This document shows positions 1-8,779 of a stretch of 38,014 nucleotides of DNA, piece by piece. The notes beneath the pieces are model-generated. The model was not told where the DNA came from and did no database searches. It was given only the letters and a program-made list of their open reading frames with translations. How positions within the stretch are numbered: the first letter of the stretch is position 1; each line of letters starts with the position of its first letter. The translations under genes and the position numbers were made by a program. Source of the stretch: Bacillota bacterium. Its GTDB lineage: Bacteria > Bacillota > Clostridia > Lachnospirales > Lachnospiraceae. The stretch spans positions 1 to 38,014 of the forward strand of contig JAEYPA010000128.1 in assembly GCA_023411225.1 (NCBI GenBank), written 5' to 3'.

Positions 1-1060
1 TAGTTACTCTTTCCAGGTACTCTATCTGCTCATTAAAGCTGGAGGATTTTTTATCACCTGAGTCATTGGCGTTAATGGATACCAAACCATTTTTTGCAAT
101 AATAAGCTCACTTACCAGATTCATAAGCACATCCAATTTTTCAATGTCGACACGAACAGACCTGTTTACCACTGGTTTTGATGTGGTCTGTTTTTGTTCC
201 CTTTTGACAGCAGGTTTCTTATCCTGTTCTTGTGTACTATCTTCAGATGTATCCTCCTGAATGGTAATCTCAGGCTTATCAATAGCCTCAATCACCACTT
301 CTCTAATCTCCGATACATTCATAACCTGTTTATAAACTTCATTCAGACTGTTCTTCGTGATTAGGAATAAACTAAAGTGCAGATCAAATCTTTCATCCTC
401 AATATCCTGAACAGCAGGTTGACTCTTGATTATGGTACCATGTTCCTCTAATGTCTTAAATACAAGAAATGCTCTCGCTGCTTTTAAAATACAGCTTTCT
501 TGAATATAGACAGTAATTCCGAATACATTATTCCCTTCGTTATAGGCTTCAAATATAGCGTGATTCTCATGTTCTTCTATTTTAAGCTCCTTAAATTTAG
601 GAACAAAACTAACTTCTGTTTGCACTTCTGCTGCAGGCGCAGGTGTCTCCTGTATTGCTACTTCAATTGCCTTTGTTCCACTATTTAATATTTCATTGAG
701 AGCCTGTATAATGTCTTCATTATCTTCCGTTCCTTCATCTGCCTGTGTCTGAATATTAGTCAAATATCCTTCCAAAGCATCTAAGCCTTTAAATAAGACA
801 TCAACCAATCTGTCATTGGCCTTCATCTTTCCATTTCTAACTTCAGAAAAGACATTCTCCAAATCATGGGTAAGTCTTTGCATTCTTTTATAGCCCATAG
901 TTCCAGCCATTCCTTTTAGAGAATGAGCTGCTCGGAAAATTTCATTTATAGTAGCTTGATTTTCAGGTTCTTTTTCCAATATTAAAATCTGTTCATTTAA
1001 ATTTTGTAAATGCTCCTTCGTTTCATCAATAAAAATATCTAAATATTGACTCATATCCAT
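1..1060 (-). CDS. cheA: Chemotaxis histidine kinase CheA (N-terminal part, cut by window edge)
   Basis: CheA is the cytoplasmic kinase that autophosphorylates in response to chemoreceptors and passes phosphate to CheY. Only about 353 N-terminal residues are in the window; the reading frame is open to position 1, so the kinase (P4) and CheW-like (P5) domains lie outside. Visible are the P1 Hpt domain (residues about 1-105) with the phosphorylated histidine in AAHSLKG (His46), a P2-like response-regulator-docking region (about 160-265), an acidic Gln/Lys/Thr-rich linker, and the start of the P3 dimerisation helices (SVRVDIEKLDVLMNLVSEL). The ATG at 1060 follows GGAGGTG and sits one base after the cheB stop. 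It is the last visible gene of the fla/che operon. Identification is firm; only the 3' end is missing. Confidence 0.95.
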   Translation of the reverse strand, partial: MDMSQYLDIFIDETKEHLQNLNEQILILEKEPENQATINEIFRAAHSLKGMAGTMGYKRMQRLTHDLENVFSEVRNGKMKANDRLVDVLFKGLDALEGYLTNIQTQADEGTEDNEDIIQALNEILNSGTKAIEVAIQETPAPAAEVQTEVSFVPKFKELKIEEHENHAIFEAYNEGNNVFGITVYIQESCILKAARAFLVFKTLEEHGTIIKSQPAVQDIEDERFDLHFSLFLITKNSLNEVYKQVMNVSEIREVVIEAIDKPEITIQEDTSEDSTQEQDKKPAVKREQKQTTSKPVVNRSVRVDIEKLDVLMNLVSELIIAKNGLVSINANDSGDKKSSSFNEQIEYLERVT

Positions 1061-1061
1061 A

Positions 1062-1643
1062 TTAATGCACCTCCAAATTCTTTATTATTACTTCTGTCAC
1101 CTTTGACAAGGGGACCTCCTCATCTGAATAGCCGGCCAAAGTAATTGCCTTCGGCATTCCATACACAGTGGATGTTTCTTTGTCTTGCGTTACTATGTAA
1201 AGTTGCTTTTTCATTCTCAGTTTACTAATACCATCCAAACCATCATCTCCCATACCAGTTAAAACCACACAAAGGATCTTACTAAAATCCGTTTGGATCA
1301 AGGATTCCAATAATACATCTGCGCATGGCCTAAGACCGTTCTTAGCAGGTTCTACACTTAAAGAAAGCACATAACGTCCAACTGACTTTTTTTTAAGCCT
1401 CAACTGAAAACCACCTTTTGCCAAATACACAGTATTGGCCTCAATTTCCATGCCTTCCTCAGCCTCTGTCACAGTAATCTCACTTAAATCATTAAGGCGA
1501 TTTGCTAGTGATTTTGTAAAACCTTGAGGCATATGCTGTACGATTAACACAGAGCATCCCAAATCTTTAGGTAACAAGGGAATTATCCTTTGTAAAGCCT
1601 TAGGACCGCCTGTTGAGCAAATAATTACCACTAATTTGTCCAT
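1062..1643 (-). CDS. cheB: Stand-alone CheB methylesterase domain, no receiver domain
   Basis: Protein-glutamate methylesterase/deamidase acting on methyl-accepting chemoreceptors during adaptation. The 193-residue product is only the catalytic domain. The predicted Ser-His-Asp triad is visible: Ser10 in CSTGGP, His37 in QHMPQGFT and Asp134 in TGMGDDG. LRPCADVLL matches the family motif usually written RPSVDVL. Classical CheB is about 350 residues, with an N-terminal CheY-like receiver that inhibits the enzyme until CheA phosphorylates it; here translation starts directly at the first strand of the esterase fold. No receiver remnant exists upstream, because the PilZ gene stop lies one base before this ATG. 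The gene is followed after one base by cheA. The family call is firm; how it is regulated without a receiver is unknown. Confidence 0.9.
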   Translation of the reverse strand: MDKLVVIICSTGGPKALQRIIPLLPKDLGCSVLIVQHMPQGFTKSLANRLNDLSEITVTEAEEGMEIEANTVYLAKGGFQLRLKKKSVGRYVLSLSVEPAKNGLRPCADVLLESLIQTDFSKILCVVLTGMGDDGLDGISKLRMKKQLYIVTQDKETSTVYGMPKAITLAGYSDEEVPLSKVTEVIIKNLEVH

Positions 1644-1644
1644 C

Positions 1645-2346
1645 TTACACCAATCCCTTTTCCCTTCTCAGCTGTTTTCTTTCTTCCTCAAAGATGTATC
1701 TAATAATTGCCTCCCGTTGGCATAGCTCTATCTCAGAAAACTCCACACGATTTTCATAGGTGCCAATCCTATTAATTAACATCTGAGAAGAAATCACCCT
1801 AGCCTTCAATATAAATTCCTGATCACCATTAGGTAATGGAAGCGTTATATTTATAAGCACTAGATTTCCTTTATCAAATCGAACTTTAGAATTAAACCTT
1901 GCACCTCCACCGCTTATATCCGTCATGACTGCTTCTTCCCATTGCAGTTCTAAAGGTTTAACGGTATTAGATGCTTCCTCATACAGACAATGTTTAATAT
2001 CCATAATCATCTCTAAACGATAAAATTGTCTTCTCTGATGACGAGCTAGAACTGACAGTAATCTAACAATAGCAATATGTAAAGTACCTTCCCGATATCT
2101 GTCAATTACCATACCGTTACATTGGTACAAGCCACGTTTGGTGTAAACACAAATTTGATAGTTGTCTCCAATCTGTAAAGTCACCATATGTCCACTATCA
2201 AATGGCATTCCTATATGTAAGTATTCACCATCATCTATATCTAAAACTGAACTTACATAATCTTTCATTTCAATATTAATTTCGTCAATATTATGAACTT
2301 TTGTTAGGGTTATTTTGTCGCCAATGGTAATTATTGTAGAAATCAT
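1645..2346 (-). CDS. PilZ-domain c-di-GMP receptor, YcgR/flagellar-brake type
   Basis: Predicted cytoplasmic c-di-GMP-binding protein that would couple c-di-GMP level to flagellar motor output, by analogy with YcgR/DgrA. The 233-residue protein has an N-terminal YcgR-like beta domain (about 1-95) and a C-terminal PilZ domain (about 100-225). Both c-di-GMP-binding signatures are present: RxxxR as Arg106-QFY-Arg110 in the Arg-rich run RHQRRQFYR, and DxSxxG as Asp143-ISGGG. The ATG follows AGGTAGGATATA. It lies between flhG and cheB, with one base to cheB, so it should be made together with motor and chemotaxis proteins. In Bacillus subtilis the YcgR homologue (YpfA/MotI) is encoded elsewhere. 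The role as a brake is inferred from the family. Confidence 0.88.
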   Translation of the reverse strand: MISTIITIGDKITLTKVHNIDEINIEMKDYVSSVLDIDDGEYLHIGMPFDSGHMVTLQIGDNYQICVYTKRGLYQCNGMVIDRYREGTLHIAIVRLLSVLARHQRRQFYRLEMIMDIKHCLYEEASNTVKPLELQWEEAVMTDISGGGARFNSKVRFDKGNLVLINITLPLPNGDQEFILKARVISSQMLINRIGTYENRVEFSEIELCQREAIIRYIFEEERKQLRREKGLV

Positions 2347-2366
2347 TATATCCTACCTACCTTCTG

Positions 2367-3242
2367 CTAATATCTGGAATATCTCATATTAGTAAAAAGC
2401 TGTCTTATTCCACCCCTATCCTTCTGCTCTACCTGTTCACCATGGTGTATCATTGTTGCAATATCCATGAATGTCTTTGCGGCTGGAGAGTTAGGATTAG
2501 CAATGGTAATGGGGTTTTGAGCCATAACAGCTTTAGTTATGCTGGAATCTTGCAAAACGCCACCTAAATAAGACAAATTAACAGAAAGGAATCGGCTTAC
2601 TACCTTATGTAACTTAGCATATAATTCTTTTCCTTCCTCATAGGAAGCTACACGATTTGCAATCATTTTTATTATTGGTTTATCATCTACTCTTATAAAT
2701 GTCCTGTTAACAGATTTCATTACTGCATAGGCATCTGTAATAGAGGTAGGTTCTGGCGTAGCCACTAATAGTGTTAAATTACTGATTTCTATAAACTTCA
2801 TCAAGCCATCTGATATACCTGCACCGGTATCCACAATAACATAGTCGGCTATTTCATCAAGCTCGACCAATTTGTTTGCCACATTGGCAAATTGCCCATT
2901 ATCCAGATTCGTAAGTTCTGCGATACCGGAACCACCTGATATTAATCCGATATTAAAAGGACCCGGAGTAATAATATCCTTAAGAGATTTTCCTCCATAC
3001 ATCAATCCTGCAAGATTATTTTGAGGACGTACTCCAAGCATTACTTCTATATTTGCCAGTCCAAAGTCAGCATCCAGTATTACTACACGATTGTTAAGTT
3101 TGCTTAGACAAATCGCTAGGTTAATCGAAAGACTAGATTTACCTACCCCTCCCTTACCACTAGTCACAGTAATAATTTTAGAGGTATGCTGTATAACCTC
3201 CTGTTGTTTGATTATATTACGCAAATTTGTTGCTTGATCCAT
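2367..3242 (-). CDS. flhG: Flagellar number/placement ATPase FlhG (YlxH, MinD-like)
   Basis: MinD/ParA-family ATPase that partners FlhF to set flagellar position and number and that stimulates the FlhF GTPase. The 291 residues begin with DQATNLR, matching the DQAxxLR motif known to activate FlhF. The deviant Walker A SGKGGVGKS is at residues 28-36, with the signature lysine, followed by LDADFGLANI (about 56-65) and DTGAGIS for the switch region. A C-terminal amphipathic helix typical of MinD relatives is plausible but not obvious. Its ATG overlaps the flhF stop as TAATG, indicating translational coupling. Neighbours are flhF upstream and the PilZ gene downstream. Confidence is high. Confidence 0.95.
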   Translation of the reverse strand: MDQATNLRNIIKQQEVIQHTSKIITVTSGKGGVGKSSLSINLAICLSKLNNRVVILDADFGLANIEVMLGVRPQNNLAGLMYGGKSLKDIITPGPFNIGLISGGSGIAELTNLDNGQFANVANKLVELDEIADYVIVDTGAGISDGLMKFIEISNLTLLVATPEPTSITDAYAVMKSVNRTFIRVDDKPIIKMIANRVASYEEGKELYAKLHKVVSRFLSVNLSYLGGVLQDSSITKAVMAQNPITIANPNSPAAKTFMDIATMIHHGEQVEQKDRGGIRQLFTNMRYSRY

Positions 3243-4465
3243 TAGTCCATACCTCCTAGCAATTGCTTAGCAATCATCTGGGCATTCACTTTACTAATAT
3301 CATCAGGAACATTTTGTCCCCAAGTTGTATAGGATAACGGAGCTTGAGTAAGCATTCTAATGTTAAGTATATTTCCCAGTGAACTAGTTTCATCTAGCTT
3401 TGTAAAAATCAGATTATAGTCAGTTATCTTTTTATAAGATTCTACTATTTGAAGTAAATCCTTATATTTTGTCGTTATACTAAGTACTAAGTATACCTCT
3501 CGAAACTCTTCTGGCGTAGTTTCAATCATATCGCGGATATCATTAATCTGATCTTCATTTTTATGGCTACGTCCTGCTGTATCCACTAGAACCAAATCAT
3601 AATCCTTAAACTCTTCCCGGGCTTTCTTAAGTTCATTACTAGAGTATACTACACGGAAAGGGATGTTTAAAATATTAGCATAAGTTCTAAGCTGTTCCAC
3701 CGCTGCAATTCGGTAAGTATCTAAAGTAATCAGACCTACCTTTATATTGTTTTTAATCTTAATGCTAGATACTAGTTTAGCAATGCTTGTTGTCTTTCCT
3801 ACTCCTGTAGGTCCAACAAAATATATGAATTTGGTACCTTCGCGATTTAAAGTAATTGTCTTAGGTTGACCAAGTTTTAATACTATCTTTTGGTACACAT
3901 GGGATAAAACATTATCAATGGTGGTGTCCTTGTTAATACGATTTTCTACCTCATTAATAATGCAATTTACATTCTCCTTCGTAACTTCATTATCTGTTAA
4001 TTTCTCAATAATCAATTTTACGCAAGCATTGTCAAAAATGCTTTTAATGGCTTCCTTCTCTTCTTCTTTTTGAGGCTCTTTCTTTATAGCATCAGACGCT
4101 ATCTGTTTTTCCAACATAGTCTGCAAATTGTCCAGTTTAACTTCTATAGCACTACTTTCGCCAGCTTTTTTAACCTCAGTTCCCAGACCGTCAATTAGTA
4201 TATCTCCACGCTTTAAAGCCTGATTATAATCTTTATGAAAACTAACATTATTAACGGGGTCTTTAACAATAGCCTGATGACTTTTTACTTCTGCGCTATC
4301 ATCATATGCAGCAGTAACCTCAACTAAAGGTCTGCGAAAAGCACGAAATATTCCTTTTGGCCTAATAGACTTAATATTCATAACAATTGCATCTTTGCCC
4401 AAATCTTCTTTTACAAGGATCATAGCATCATTTTCTGTCTCTGCCTTGTACTTTTTAATAACCAT
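3242..4465 (-). CDS. flhF: SRP-type GTPase FlhF
   Basis: Signal-recognition-particle-family GTPase that marks the site of flagellar assembly at the membrane. The 407 residues contain an N-terminal basic/acidic B domain (1 to about 140), an N domain (about 140-205) and the G domain. G-domain motifs are the P-loop GPTGVGKTT (218-226), DTYRIAA (249-255), DTAGR (295-299) and the guanine-specificity motif TKLDE (355-359). Length and motif order match the family. The ATG overlaps the flhA stop (TAATG) and its own stop overlaps the flhG start the same way, so flhA-flhF-flhG are translationally linked. Confidence is high. Confidence 0.96.
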   Translation of the reverse strand: MVIKKYKAETENDAMILVKEDLGKDAIVMNIKSIRPKGIFRAFRRPLVEVTAAYDDSAEVKSHQAIVKDPVNNVSFHKDYNQALKRGDILIDGLGTEVKKAGESSAIEVKLDNLQTMLEKQIASDAIKKEPQKEEEKEAIKSIFDNACVKLIIEKLTDNEVTKENVNCIINEVENRINKDTTIDNVLSHVYQKIVLKLGQPKTITLNREGTKFIYFVGPTGVGKTTSIAKLVSSIKIKNNIKVGLITLDTYRIAAVEQLRTYANILNIPFRVVYSSNELKKAREEFKDYDLVLVDTAGRSHKNEDQINDIRDMIETTPEEFREVYLVLSITTKYKDLLQIVESYKKITDYNLIFTKLDETSSLGNILNIRMLTQAPLSYTTWGQNVPDDISKVNAQMIAKQLLGGMD

Positions 4466-6498
4466 TAGATAGTCACCATCCCCACTGATTGTAATTCAAC
4501 TGAAGTATCTATTTCATTATAGGAAAGAACCACTAAATCCCTAAAGTAGTCTAATGTTAACTTTTTAAAGTACATTCTTACGATAGGAGAAGTAATAACA
4601 ATTGGTGTTTTTCCCAAATCCTCAAGTTTAGCTGTTTGATTCTTTACAGATTCCATAATAGACTGCACCTTCTCTGGCTCTAAAGTCAGGTAGGAACCTT
4701 GTTCAGTCTGCTTAACAGACGCCATAATTTCCTGTTCAATGTTTGGATCCAGAGTAACTACACTGTTGTTCTCTACCTCTGGGAAAAACTTATTGGAAAT
4801 GGCCCTTTTTAGACTCTGTCTGACATACTCGGTTAGTACATCAGTATCTCTTGTAGTTGTAGCATAATCTGCTAATGTCTCAAATATAGTAATCAAATCA
4901 CGGATTGATATACCCTCCCGTAACAGATTTTGAAGCACTTTCTGTATCTCACCAACACTAAGTAATTTGGGTACAAGTTCTCCCACCAACGTAGAATTGG
5001 CTTCGCTAATATTATTAATCAGGTTCTGGACATCCTGTCTGCTTAACAAATCTGCCAGATTTCTTCTGATGATTTCCATTAGGTGAGTAGCAATAATGGA
5101 TGGCGGATCTACTACAGTATACCCCATAGACTCTGCTCTCTCACGTTGACTTTCAGTTATCCATATGGCAGGAAGATGGAAGGAAGGTTCAAAGGTAGGA
5201 ATACCCGTAATCTCCTCTTCTACATAACCAGGATTCATTGCCATGTAATGGTCAAACAGGATTTCCCCATCGCTGATAGGAACTCCCTTTATCTTAATCA
5301 AATATTGATTCGGATTAAGTTGAATATTATCTCTTAAACGAACCATAGGAACGACACATCCAAGCTCTAGGGCTACCTGTCGACGTATCATAACGATACG
5401 ATCTAGTAAATCTCCACCTTGATTGACATCTGCAAGTGGAATAATACCGTAGCCAAACTCCAACTCAATTGGATCTACCTGAAGAAGAGATACCACATTT
5501 TCAGGACGCCTGATTTCTTCAACACCTTCCTCATCCTCAGCAACTTCGTCTTGCACTCCTGCTACACCAATACGATGTTGAATCTGATACCCAGCTATGA
5601 TAAAAGCTGCTCCATATAGGAGGAAGAGAAAAGTATTTAATGGTGTTACAATACCCAAAAAGGCCATACTTCCACCAACTAAATACAAAACTTTTGGTAT
5701 GGAAAACAGCTGCTTTACAAGAATATCTCCGATATCAGCTTCCTTGGAAACCTTAGTAACAATAATACCGGTAGATAACGATATAAGTAAGGATGGAATC
5801 TGGGAAACCAGACCATCACCAATTGTTAAAATCATATACTTATCAAAGGCTTCTGATATTGGTAATCCATTTCTCAAGGATCCAATCACCAATCCACCCA
5901 CCAGGTTAATTACGGTAATAATCAATCCCGCTATGGCATCACCTTTTACATATTTGGTAGCACCATCCATGGCTCCAAAAAAGGAGGATTCCATCTGAAG
6001 CTTTTCTCTTCGCTCTCTCGCCTGAGCATCTGTAATCGCTCCTGTATTAAGATCAGCATCGATGGCCATCTGTTTTCCTGGCATGGCATCCAGTGTAAAT
6101 CTGGCTGTTACCTCTGAAACACGTTCAGATCCTTTATTAATGACAATAAACTGTACTACAATCAAAATAAAGAAGATGATAGCACCGATTACTATGTCAT
6201 TTCCACCAACAAATTCTCCGAAGGTTTTGACAACGTTTCCAGGCTCACCAGTGGATAGAATCAATTTTGTAGAGGACACATTTAATCCGATACGAAATAC
6301 AGTAGTAAACAAAAGTAAAGTTGGAAAGCTTGCCATATCTAAAGCTTCTTTAGAAAATAAACAATTGAACATAATCACTAAAGCTATGGAAAGATTCAGT
6401 GCTAATAAAATGTCCAATAACCAGGAAGGCATCGGTACAATCAGAAATATAATCGCCGCCAATATATATAGGCCAACAAATACATCTGTCTTTTTCAT
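4465..6498 (-). CDS. flhA: Flagellar type III export gate protein FlhA
   Basis: Integral membrane component of the flagellar protein-export gate. It forms a nonameric ring whose cytoplasmic domain receives chaperone-substrate complexes. The protein is about 677 residues: roughly eight hydrophobic segments in residues 1-315, with the FHIPEP-family signature FRIGLNVSSTK, then a large cytoplasmic domain to the C-terminus. The start is placed at the ATG at 6498, nine bases after GGGAGG. Two TTG codons lie just upstream in frame, but they sit too close to the Shine-Dalgarno sequence. It follows flhB after about 68 bases and overlaps flhF. Family length is normal and nothing is odd. Confidence 0.96.
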   Translation of the reverse strand: MKKTDVFVGLYILAAIIFLIVPMPSWLLDILLALNLSIALVIMFNCLFSKEALDMASFPTLLLFTTVFRIGLNVSSTKLILSTGEPGNVVKTFGEFVGGNDIVIGAIIFFILIVVQFIVINKGSERVSEVTARFTLDAMPGKQMAIDADLNTGAITDAQARERREKLQMESSFFGAMDGATKYVKGDAIAGLIITVINLVGGLVIGSLRNGLPISEAFDKYMILTIGDGLVSQIPSLLISLSTGIIVTKVSKEADIGDILVKQLFSIPKVLYLVGGSMAFLGIVTPLNTFLFLLYGAAFIIAGYQIQHRIGVAGVQDEVAEDEEGVEEIRRPENVVSLLQVDPIELEFGYGIIPLADVNQGGDLLDRIVMIRRQVALELGCVVPMVRLRDNIQLNPNQYLIKIKGVPISDGEILFDHYMAMNPGYVEEEITGIPTFEPSFHLPAIWITESQRERAESMGYTVVDPPSIIATHLMEIIRRNLADLLSRQDVQNLINNISEANSTLVGELVPKLLSVGEIQKVLQNLLREGISIRDLITIFETLADYATTTRDTDVLTEYVRQSLKRAISNKFFPEVENNSVVTLDPNIEQEIMASVKQTEQGSYLTLEPEKVQSIMESVKNQTAKLEDLGKTPIVITSPIVRMYFKKLTLDYFRDLVVLSYNEIDTSVELQSVGMVTI

Positions 6499-6566
6499 CA
6501 ACAAGCTCCTCCCTCTATTACCATCTATATAAATTAATCTAATTGTCTAATTAAGTTATTTTAAAG

Positions 6567-7682
6567 CTACGAATGCTTTAACTTATATACATAAGCCAGC
6601 ACCTCTGCCACTGTTTGATATAATTCCTGAGGAATCTCATCGCCCAGTTCAACATTAAAATACAACATTCTTGCTAAAGGTTTATTTTCAACAATCTCAA
6701 TATCATTTTCCCTAGCTACTTCTTTGATTTTAGAAGCTACATAATCTGCACCTTTCGCTATAACAATTGGTGCCTTAAAGGATTCTTTATCATATCTTAG
6801 GGCAACTGCAAAATGTGTAGGGTTTGTAATAACCACATCAGCCTCAGGTAGCTGTTGCATCATTCTTCTTTGCGACATCTCACGCATTTTTTGACGTATA
6901 CGACCTTTAATCACAGGATCTCCTTCTGTTTGTTTGAATTCATCCTTAACTTCCTGCTTGGTCATCATCAAATCTTTTTTAAATTTACGCTTTTGGTAAA
7001 ACAAATCTGCCACTCCGATGATTAAATAAATCAAACTAATTTTCAATCCAAGGTCAATGACCATAGTCCCAGTTACAGCAATTCCTTCCATTAATGTCAC
7101 ATCATATAACTTCGTCAAAAAAGTTAAATTGTCTTTAAATTCATTATAAACAATCAAAAATATAAGCCCAATTTTGGCAACTGCTTTTATTAATTCGATT
7201 ATTTTGTCCTTGGAAAATATTCTACTAAATCCCTGTAAAGGGTTTATTCTACTAAATTTTGGTGTCAACGGTTTTAAAGATATTTCCCATTTCACCTGAA
7301 CAATAACAACGATAAAGCCAGCTATCATAGCTATAAGCATAAGAGGCAAAGATATAAAAATAACATCCTTTATTACTTCATTAACCAAGGTTTGCGACTG
7401 TCCCAAATTAAGACGATTTTTAACCATGGAATCAATGGAACCATAATACTTTACAAATCCCTCTAAAAACTTATCAGCAACATAACCCACAAAAAGCTTC
7501 AGCCCTAGAAATACAGCGACTAATGAGCCCCCAATAATTATTTCCTGACTTTTTGATACCTGTCCTTCTTTTCTGGCATCCCCCAACTTCTTTGTGGTTG
7601 GTTCTTCAGTTTTTTCACCACCAGGTCCATCTGCAAAAAACTGAAGATTATATGCAATAAAATATTTGTTATCTTTCATCAT
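6567..7682 (-). CDS. flhB: Flagellar export switch protein FlhB
   Basis: Membrane component of the flagellar export apparatus that switches substrate specificity from rod/hook to filament proteins after self-cleavage. The 371 residues start with a short hydrophilic leader (GEKTEEPTTKKL is the family N-terminal motif), followed by four membrane segments between about 45 and 235. The cytoplasmic domain carries the autocleavage site NPTH at residues 287-290, in TNPTHFAVALRYD. Two consecutive ATG codons are possible starts; the upstream ribosome-binding site is weak (TAGGTAC). It begins 12 bases after the fliR stop, and flhA follows. Confidence is high. Confidence 0.96.
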   Translation of the reverse strand: MMKDNKYFIAYNLQFFADGPGGEKTEEPTTKKLGDARKEGQVSKSQEIIIGGSLVAVFLGLKLFVGYVADKFLEGFVKYYGSIDSMVKNRLNLGQSQTLVNEVIKDVIFISLPLMLIAMIAGFIVVIVQVKWEISLKPLTPKFSRINPLQGFSRIFSKDKIIELIKAVAKIGLIFLIVYNEFKDNLTFLTKLYDVTLMEGIAVTGTMVIDLGLKISLIYLIIGVADLFYQKRKFKKDLMMTKQEVKDEFKQTEGDPVIKGRIRQKMREMSQRRMMQQLPEADVVITNPTHFAVALRYDKESFKAPIVIAKGADYVASKIKEVARENDIEIVENKPLARMLYFNVELGDEIPQELYQTVAEVLAYVYKLKHS

Positions 7683-7694
7683 ATTATGTACCTA

Positions 7695-8468
7695 CTATGC
7701 ACCTGCCAGGCTCTTCATTACATATTCCATCATGTCCTTCATCTCAGTTACAATAAAGCTTGATATACCTGGTAACATTCTAACAACTATAAGCAGTACC
7801 AATAATCCAATAAATATCTTTAACTGAAAGCCTACTACAAACATATTCAATTGCGGAGAAACCTTCGCCAGTATTCCCAATACCATATTTACAATTAATG
7901 TCGCTGCAAATACAGGCAGGATGATACGAAAGCCAATTAGAAAAAAATCAACCAAAAATTTGATCATGATTTTGTACATATCAAATGAAATAACGGCTTT
8001 TCCAACTGGAATTAGCGTATAGGTAGCAATGATTGCTCGAATTAGGTAATAGTGTAAATTGGTTACTAACAATATAAGCATTACCAGATATGTAAGAAGA
8101 TTACCGGTAACTGTAACCTGATTCTGATTAATTGGATCGAATTCACTAGCCATAGAAAATCCTATTTCCATATCCAAGAGCTGGCCTGAAAAGCTGATAA
8201 TACGAGTACAGATACTTGCGATAAATCCAATACAAAGGCCTACCAGAGCTTCCTTTAGCACTAGTAACGCCAACCCAAATGCAGTAGTATAGACAACAGA
8301 TTCGACAGGTATTAATGTCGCAACAATCATAGTCAAAAACACTGAAATTGCAACTTTTACTTTCATTGGAATACTTCTAATACTAAATATTGGCGCTGTA
8401 AAGATAAACATCGACAATCGTACCAATATGAGCAAATAAAACTCTACATTTTCCACAGTGATAGTCAT
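7695..8468 (-). CDS. fliR: Flagellar export gate protein FliR
   Basis: Polytopic membrane protein of the export gate (FliPQR core). The 257 residues are strongly hydrophobic, with about six predicted membrane segments. The family-typical stretch GFSMASEFDPINQNQV is centred near residue 110. The start ATG follows AGGAGTAAGGT. It lies 18 bases after the fliQ stop and 12 bases before flhB. The fliP-fliQ-fliR-flhB order is that of Bacillus and Clostridia operons. Length matches the family. Confidence 0.94.
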   Translation of the reverse strand: MTITVENVEFYLLILVRLSMFIFTAPIFSIRSIPMKVKVAISVFLTMIVATLIPVESVVYTTAFGLALLVLKEALVGLCIGFIASICTRIISFSGQLLDMEIGFSMASEFDPINQNQVTVTGNLLTYLVMLILLVTNLHYYLIRAIIATYTLIPVGKAVISFDMYKIMIKFLVDFFLIGFRIILPVFAATLIVNMVLGILAKVSPQLNMFVVGFQLKIFIGLLVLLIVVRMLPGISSFIVTEMKDMMEYVMKSLAGA

Positions 8469-8486
8469 ACCTTACTCCTAAGCCTA

Positions 8487-8756
8487 TTAATGAATCCATT
8501 TGTCCAAATTAGTCATTAACTCTACAAAAAATGTTACTACATTATTCATTATCCATTGACCAGCCAACACAATAACGATTAAGATAGCCAGTAGTTTTGG
8601 TACAAAGGTAAGAGTTTGCTCCTGTATAGACGTAACTGTCTGAAAGATACTGATAATCAGACCTACCACAAGTGAAACCACTAATAATGGGGCTGATGAC
8701 TTAATGATTATCCATACTGCTTTATATGCAATTTCCATTACGGAAGCATCTGTCAT
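8487..8756 (-). CDS. fliQ: Flagellar export gate protein FliQ
   Basis: Small membrane protein of the FliPQR export gate. The 89 residues hold two membrane hairpin segments (about 13-36 and 48-72) separated by the conserved polar stretch QTVTSIQEQTLTFVPK, a FliQ/SctS hallmark. The start ATG follows AAGGAGTG at good spacing. Situated between fliP (23 bases) and fliR (18 bases). Length is exactly typical (about 89). Confidence 0.95.
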   Translation of the reverse strand: MTDASVMEIAYKAVWIIIKSSAPLLVVSLVVGLIISIFQTVTSIQEQTLTFVPKLLAILIVIVLAGQWIMNNVVTFFVELMTNLDKWIH

Positions 8757-8779
8757 GTATTAACACTCCTTAATTAGAG

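Noticed and set aside
1645..1662. Possible frameshift that detached a CheB receiver domain
   Set aside because: The sequence upstream of cheB is a complete PilZ gene with its own motifs, and no receiver remnant (DD, phospho-Asp, Lys motifs) is seen.
5597..6532. Plus-strand ORFs of 133 and 156 codons opposite flhA
   Set aside because: They mirror the flhA coding frame, have no ribosome-binding sites or recognisable domains, and lie inside a secure gene.
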